This document shows, in pieces, positions 29,883-34,479 of a stretch of 34,479 nt of DNA. Position 1 is the stretch's first letter, and every line of letters begins with the position of its first letter. The position numbers were made by a program, and so were the translations under genes. The stretch is from an uncultured bacterium (lineage in GTDB: Bacteria; Cyanobacteriota; Vampirovibrionia; Gastranaerophilales; Gastranaerophilaceae). Location: positions 1 through 34,479 of the forward strand of contig OMPX01000224.1 of the NCBI GenBank assembly GCA_900313115.1, given 5' to 3'. The notes beneath the pieces were generated by a model. The model made no database searches, had not been told where the DNA came from, and saw only the letters and a list, made by a program, of their open reading frames with translations.

Positions 29883-32564
29883 TTATCTAATATTGTTTTT
29901 CTCAAACATTTCCTGCAAACTTTCAGGGAACTTGTTATCTTTCTCTGTATAAAAAGGTAAACCGATTATTTTATACATACTTTTTCCATTCTTATTATCT
30001 TTAATTATCGCTTTTTCTTCAATATCTAATAAAAATCTTTGCTTCCATAAATCATTATCTTCGCCTTTCAGGTGTTCGCCTTTAGGCTCTATAAATATCA
30101 TATAATTTTGTGGTTCTTCATCTTTGGTAAAAAATAACAGAAAATCTGGCTCAAATCCCCTGTCCGAATTAAAATCATGTAATTTGCATATTCTTGCGTT
30201 ATTTCTAACTAATAAAAGGTTTTCACATTTATCAAATGGATATGTTTTGTCTTCTATTTTGCTGTTTATAAAATAAATTAATTCTTTTTCTAAAGAATCC
30301 CCATAGAAATCTTCAAAGGCATACCAATCTTTATTTTTTACATCTACAAAATGTCGTTCATCTGCTTCATAAATTGATAATCCATCGCTATTTCTATTAT
30401 TATTGTTAATCCTTTTTGATATGGTTTTTGGATAAGATTTAAGTACATCTTTTAACCATTTAGCCGTGAAATTATATGAACCTTTCTTCTTATAATTATG
30501 TGATTTTACAATTTTCTCTATTTTCTTTAATATATCAGCAAGTATCTTTAATTGATCTTTTCTTGAAAGTTCAGAGATTTCAAAAGATTTAACTGTATCA
30601 ATATTAATACTTATTTCTTTTTCTATAAAATCTAATAATTCATCTTTCGTTTTCATATTAGGCAAAAAAATTGAAAGATTCTTAAATGTATAAAAAGGAT
30701 TAGAATCCATTGCCTTCCTTAAAATTGCTCTATCTATTGACATTTTAGTTTGTATATATTCTTGCTTATTTTCAATATTTTTATCAATAAAGATATTTAT
30801 TGTAGATACAGATTTATCTTTTGTATTAACTTGTACATTGAACTGGCTTGGAACTGAATAATCAAATAATGTATTTTTATCTTTGTCTTTTACTTCTTCT
30901 AAATCATTTGAATACACAATTCTATTAGCCCAACGACTTTTAACTTCTTGTTGTGTCTTAAGTCTTACATTATGCGTTATTGGTTGCTCTAAATCGTCAT
31001 TATCTTTTAAACCAACCTCTACTAATCCATTTTGTAAACTACTGATATATTTATTATCATTCTTGCTATGATAGTAAAATTCTTCTAAACATCGTAAGTC
31101 ATTTTCAAGTTCATCATCAAATTTTCTTGTATATTTTTTGTCATCATAATTTTCTATAAAAAAGGGATTGTATCTGCATCCACGACCGATTAATTGTATA
31201 TCACTTGTAACGGTCTTTTTATCAGTTTTTTCATCAAGCCGTACTATGTCATATAAACATAATACGTCCCAACCTTCAGTCAGCATTTGTACCGCAAAGA
31301 TTATTCTAACATTATTTTTATCTGAATCAAGATTATTTAATTCAGATAGCATATTTTCGCTAGTATCTTTTGATTGAGAATTTATACAACGCATTGTAAT
31401 TTCTGAATTGCAAAATTCATTTTTTATTCTATTCGCTAATTCATCGTAATTCCTGAATTTATCTTTGAACCAATTAATTGCCTTTTGTACTCTGAAATCA
31501 TTTTTAGAATTATTAAAAATCATTTCAATATCCCTACCTTTAATATTTTTCAAATACTCAATGAATAAGGTCATATCTTCTTTTGATTGGTTAATATTTT
31601 TTGATTTTACTAATACAACAGGTTTAAATCCATTATTAAAAGATATTTTAACATTTGATGATTTAGCACTATAATATTCTGCTACACTTTGTCTGTAATA
31701 ACACATTATTAGTGCTGACAAGATTCTTTCATTATTATCTAAATCAGATTTGAATAAATATATATCTTTTGAATAACCGTTTTCTCTATACTCTTTCAAA
31801 CCATATTTCATTATAATTTTATCTTCATATTTTTCTTTTATATTTTCATCATTTAAATCAATTGTTGCAGAATACTCTAATAAAATATTTTCATTATTTA
31901 ATCTTAAAATCCCTTTAACAGTTTCTTCCCAACTTCTTTTTTCTGCATCATATTCTATTGTTTTTTTATGATTTTTTGTATCAGCCATCAAATGATGTGC
32001 TTCATCTGCAATCATGACAATTTTTGTATTTTTTAAAGATTCTAAAGACATTTTATTTTCTTGTGGAATATTTATATCATTATGCAAGCCTATACACGTT
32101 GTAAAAATAATATTAATATCATCTGTAGGAACATTAGAGAATGTTTCAACTTCTCTTATATTAATCTTCTTTGAATTAAAAATGATATCCTGAGCGAAAA
32201 GATATTTATTTGAATTTTTATTTAAAAAATTATCTTTAGTTTTGTTTAAAATGGCATTTTGATGAACAAAAAATATAAAATTTCTATATCCTTGTTCATA
32301 TAAAAACAGAATATTTTCTGCCATTATGAATGTTTTTCCGCTACCTGTGGCAAGGTTAAAGAAAAGGTGCCTATCGGTTTTCTGATCTTCTTCCCATTCT
32401 GAAAATTGATACTCAAAACGAGCAAAACAATCTAATTGATATGGACGAGGAACAAAATTTTTATTCAAATTATCAATATATGATAGTGGAATAGCATTAT
32501 ACTTTTCTTTAATTTTGTTTATTTCTTTTTGCAATATTTTTATATTAAATTCTTCATATAACAT
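29883..32564 (-). CDS. res: Type III restriction enzyme, Res subunit
   Basis: An 893-aa ATP-dependent translocase and endonuclease. Walker A ATGSGKT (72-78), DEAH box (187-190), a motif VI-like IGRGCRYNPF, and a C-terminal nuclease with D807 (GFEPDF) and E826-P-K828 (IFIEPKGEHL), all as expected for Res. It follows mod directly: the mod stop and the res start are adjacent. It works as a complex with Mod, cutting DNA when two unmodified sites face each other. Intact. Confidence 0.95.
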   Translation of the reverse strand: MLYEEFNIKILQKEINKIKEKYNAIPLSYIDNLNKNFVPRPYQLDCFARFEYQFSEWEEDQKTDRHLFFNLATGSGKTFIMAENILFLYEQGYRNFIFFVHQNAILNKTKDNFLNKNSNKYLFAQDIIFNSKKINIREVETFSNVPTDDINIIFTTCIGLHNDINIPQENKMSLESLKNTKIVMIADEAHHLMADTKNHKKTIEYDAEKRSWEETVKGILRLNNENILLEYSATIDLNDENIKEKYEDKIIMKYGLKEYRENGYSKDIYLFKSDLDNNERILSALIMCYYRQSVAEYYSAKSSNVKISFNNGFKPVVLVKSKNINQSKEDMTLFIEYLKNIKGRDIEMIFNNSKNDFRVQKAINWFKDKFRNYDELANRIKNEFCNSEITMRCINSQSKDTSENMLSELNNLDSDKNNVRIIFAVQMLTEGWDVLCLYDIVRLDEKTDKKTVTSDIQLIGRGCRYNPFFIENYDDKKYTRKFDDELENDLRCLEEFYYHSKNDNKYISSLQNGLVEVGLKDNDDLEQPITHNVRLKTQQEVKSRWANRIVYSNDLEEVKDKDKNTLFDYSVPSQFNVQVNTKDKSVSTINIFIDKNIENKQEYIQTKMSIDRAILRKAMDSNPFYTFKNLSIFLPNMKTKDELLDFIEKEISINIDTVKSFEISELSRKDQLKILADILKKIEKIVKSHNYKKKGSYNFTAKWLKDVLKSYPKTISKRINNNNRNSDGLSIYEADERHFVDVKNKDWYAFEDFYGDSLEKELIYFINSKIEDKTYPFDKCENLLLVRNNARICKLHDFNSDRGFEPDFLLFFTKDEEPQNYMIFIEPKGEHLKGEDNDLWKQRFLLDIEEKAIIKDNKNGKSMYKIIGLPFYTEKDNKFPESLQEMFEKNNIR

Positions 32565-34379
32565 TTACACACCCTCATAAAAAGATTTTGTAAATGCTTT
32601 ATCAGTTTCAGATATATCATTAGCATATTTACTATCATCTATTTCAGAATAGTTTATATACATATAATTCTTATCTATTAATTGCTTTAAGGCTTCTTTT
32701 TTCTGCTCTAAAGTTTCAAGTTTATATTCTTTTTCTTTCTTATTTTCAGAATATGTGAAAGACCAATCATCCGACTTTAGTGCTTTATCTTTATCATCTA
32801 CTTCGTATCTGATAATTGCATTATTAAATATTTCATCTCTTATCGAATTAATATTTTCTTCAGTTGCATTTTCAATCTTTTTAAGATATTGTGCATTTTC
32901 ATCTTCCGCTAATTCACAATATATAAAACTTCCTTGACCTTGACCATTAACATCTTTATCTTTTGAGATTCCAGATGTATCACCATTTAAAACATTAATT
33001 AATCTTGGTCTTGCAAAATCATTAATATAATCCATCTGCTCAATGCCAATATATCTTCTTTCAAGCTTATGTGCAACAGCACAAGTTGTCCCAGTTCCAA
33101 CATGGTAATCAAGTACTACATCATTTTTATTTGTAGAACATAAAATAATGCGTTGCAATAATCGTTCTGGTTTTTGTGTATTGAAACCAAGTCTTTCTGG
33201 ATCTTTTTGTTGTAAATGATTTATGCCTGTCCATACATCAGTAGGCGTAACTAAATCATCTTCATAATACTTATAAATTTTACCATTAGATTTTATTGAA
33301 AAGTATACCCTTCCATCTTCATCAATATTTTTTTTCATATTATTCTTTTTTTCATGCCCTCTGATTTCTCCAATGGAATCTTTATTAAAAATCCAATTTT
33401 CTTCAGAATTGCTATACCAAAAAATAGTATCATGCTTTTCTGCAAAGAATGTTTCAGGTATTCCGCCTGAATTGTAATTCCATATAATTTCATTTCTAAA
33501 ATGCTTTTTACCAAATATACTATCTAATAAAACTTTTAAATAATGACTTTGATTAGTGTCAATAGAAATAAATATTGAACCATTCTTCGTTAGTAATTTT
33601 TTAGCGGTTTTTAATCGATTGGTCATAAATATTAGCCAAGTAGATTGATTAAATTTATCATTGTAATTAAATTCATCCTTACCAGTATTATATGGTGGAT
33701 CTATAAATATAGTTTGCACTTTTCCTTCATAGCTTTTTAAAATACTAGATAAAGCAACTAAATTATTGCCTTTTATAAGCAGATTATCTTTTTCAATATC
33801 AAAAGTTGTAGGTTGTTCTTCTTTTAATGGAAATAAATCACCAGCACCCTCTTTCGAATATTTAATAACATTTTTGAATACTTTTGGGGAAAGAAGTCTA
33901 TCTATTTCATCTCTTGCTAATACTTCATTATAAAAAACTTCAAAATATTTTTGATCTTCCTTTGTCTGACCACCTTCTAAATAACAATCTTTATGTGGAA
34001 ATTGTAATACAACATCATTTGAATCTGATAAAAATGCTCCTGTTCTGTCTGTTAAACCAATTCTTTCGCAGAATTTTGTATAAGAATTTGGCATAAATTC
34101 ATAACTATCTATTACTTTTTTAAATTTTTCTTTTTCAAATACATAAATATTTTCTGATACTTTATTAAAAAAAGTTTCTTTTAATTGTTCATCTGCAGCT
34201 AATAAATTTATTAATTCATTATTTTCATTATCTGCTGCATCTTTAACAACGTTCCTCAAAATTTTACCGTCATTATTTATAAAATCATTTGATGTCTTGA
34301 TTAAATCATATAATTTGTTTAGTAAAGGTTTATTTGGTCCTGCATTATTAGTATCGTTATTTATTATATTTGCACTCAT
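32565..34379 (-). CDS. mod: Type III DNA methyltransferase, Mod subunit
   Basis: A 604-aa beta-class adenine N6-methyltransferase that also recognises the target site. Catalytic motif IV IDPPYNTG (226-233) precedes SAM-binding motif I VLDYHVGTGTT (422-432), the usual order for this class; the form DYHVGTGT is a variant of the common DFFAGSGT. A target-recognition region lies between them (about 300-390). Start ATG after TGAGGTAAAA. The preceding 100 bases show no shared-family promoter. Forms one operon with res. Confidence 0.95.
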   Translation of the reverse strand: MSANIINNDTNNAGPNKPLLNKLYDLIKTSNDFINNDGKILRNVVKDAADNENNELINLLAADEQLKETFFNKVSENIYVFEKEKFKKVIDSYEFMPNSYTKFCERIGLTDRTGAFLSDSNDVVLQFPHKDCYLEGGQTKEDQKYFEVFYNEVLARDEIDRLLSPKVFKNVIKYSKEGAGDLFPLKEEQPTTFDIEKDNLLIKGNNLVALSSILKSYEGKVQTIFIDPPYNTGKDEFNYNDKFNQSTWLIFMTNRLKTAKKLLTKNGSIFISIDTNQSHYLKVLLDSIFGKKHFRNEIIWNYNSGGIPETFFAEKHDTIFWYSNSEENWIFNKDSIGEIRGHEKKNNMKKNIDEDGRVYFSIKSNGKIYKYYEDDLVTPTDVWTGINHLQQKDPERLGFNTQKPERLLQRIILCSTNKNDVVLDYHVGTGTTCAVAHKLERRYIGIEQMDYINDFARPRLINVLNGDTSGISKDKDVNGQGQGSFIYCELAEDENAQYLKKIENATEENINSIRDEIFNNAIIRYEVDDKDKALKSDDWSFTYSENKKEKEYKLETLEQKKEALKQLIDKNYMYINYSEIDDSKYANDISETDKAFTKSFYEGV

Positions 34380-34479
34380 TTTTACCTCATATTATTCAAA
34401 ACGGTGGATAAGGCTTGTTGGGGTTGAAAAATAAAGAAATAAAACAACACAATACGAATTGTAACCAAATTTTATACAA

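Noticed and set aside
32565-34379. Inactive Mod because of its unusual motif I
   Set aside because: DYHVGTGT differs from the common DFFAGSGT, but the key acidic residue and glycines are kept, DPPY is intact and the frame and res partner are complete.

Overview
The window is an AT-rich, gene-dense bacterial stretch with AGGAGG-type ribosome-binding sites and the standard code. I cannot place it in a phylum; a low-GC anaerobe such as a clostridium or a gut Gastranaerophilales-type lineage would fit, but this is a guess. There are no tRNA, rRNA or core metabolic genes. Almost everything recognisable is nucleases, helicases, restriction-modification, a DNA glycosylase, regulators or a recombinase, so I read it as an accessory/defence island.

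Layout. 11-4393 (+): a UvrD-type helicase fused to a Cas4/AddB-like Fe-S nuclease, followed by a nuclease gene that sits between two copies of a 20-bp repeat. 4451-5194 (-): a WG-repeat protein. 5343-11670 (+): a UDG-superfamily glycosylase, a small protein, a PIF1-like helicase, an HTH-WYL regulator, two small proteins and a 720-aa PD-(D/E)XK nuclease, ending in a short structured RNA with a strong terminator (about 11714-11850). 11969-12954 (-): a WYL-less paralogue of the regulator and a short tyrosine recombinase. 13249-26069 (-): a 13-kb block of stacked operons containing an FtsZ-like pseudoenzyme, WG-repeat proteins, shuffled multidomain proteins of unknown family, small paralogues and a membrane protein. 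This block also ends in a structured RNA with a terminator (about 13575-13249). 26242-34379: an AAA ATPase of the DUF4143 type, a large orphan nuclease and a Type III restriction-modification pair, none of which has the shared promoter described next.

The main discovery is a promoter family. Ten sites, on both strands and all intergenic, share the architecture CGACCW-N4-TGWCR-N11-TATAAT, with exactly 20 bases between the first hexamer and the -10 box in every case. They precede A: the WG gene; B: the glycosylase; C: the PIF1 helicase; D: the WYL regulator itself; E: a small gene; F and G: the two structured RNAs; H, I and J: the operons of the minus-strand block. The second half (TGWCR, 11 bases before the -10) has the same spacing as the RecA-independent damage promoter of mycobacteria (tTGTCRGTG-N8-TAnnnT), which is activated by the WYL proteins PafB and PafC. 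I therefore propose that the WYL protein encoded here is a PafBC-like activator of an inducible regulon, that the WYL-less paralogue modulates it, and that two unclassified RNAs are part of the response.

The island also shows signs of module exchange. Domains are shared in different combinations between neighbouring genes, three junctions carry a repeat that encodes the tail of one gene and the ribosome-binding site of the next, a gene remnant lies after the FtsZ-like gene, and a nuclease gene is flanked by a duplicated helicase 3' end.
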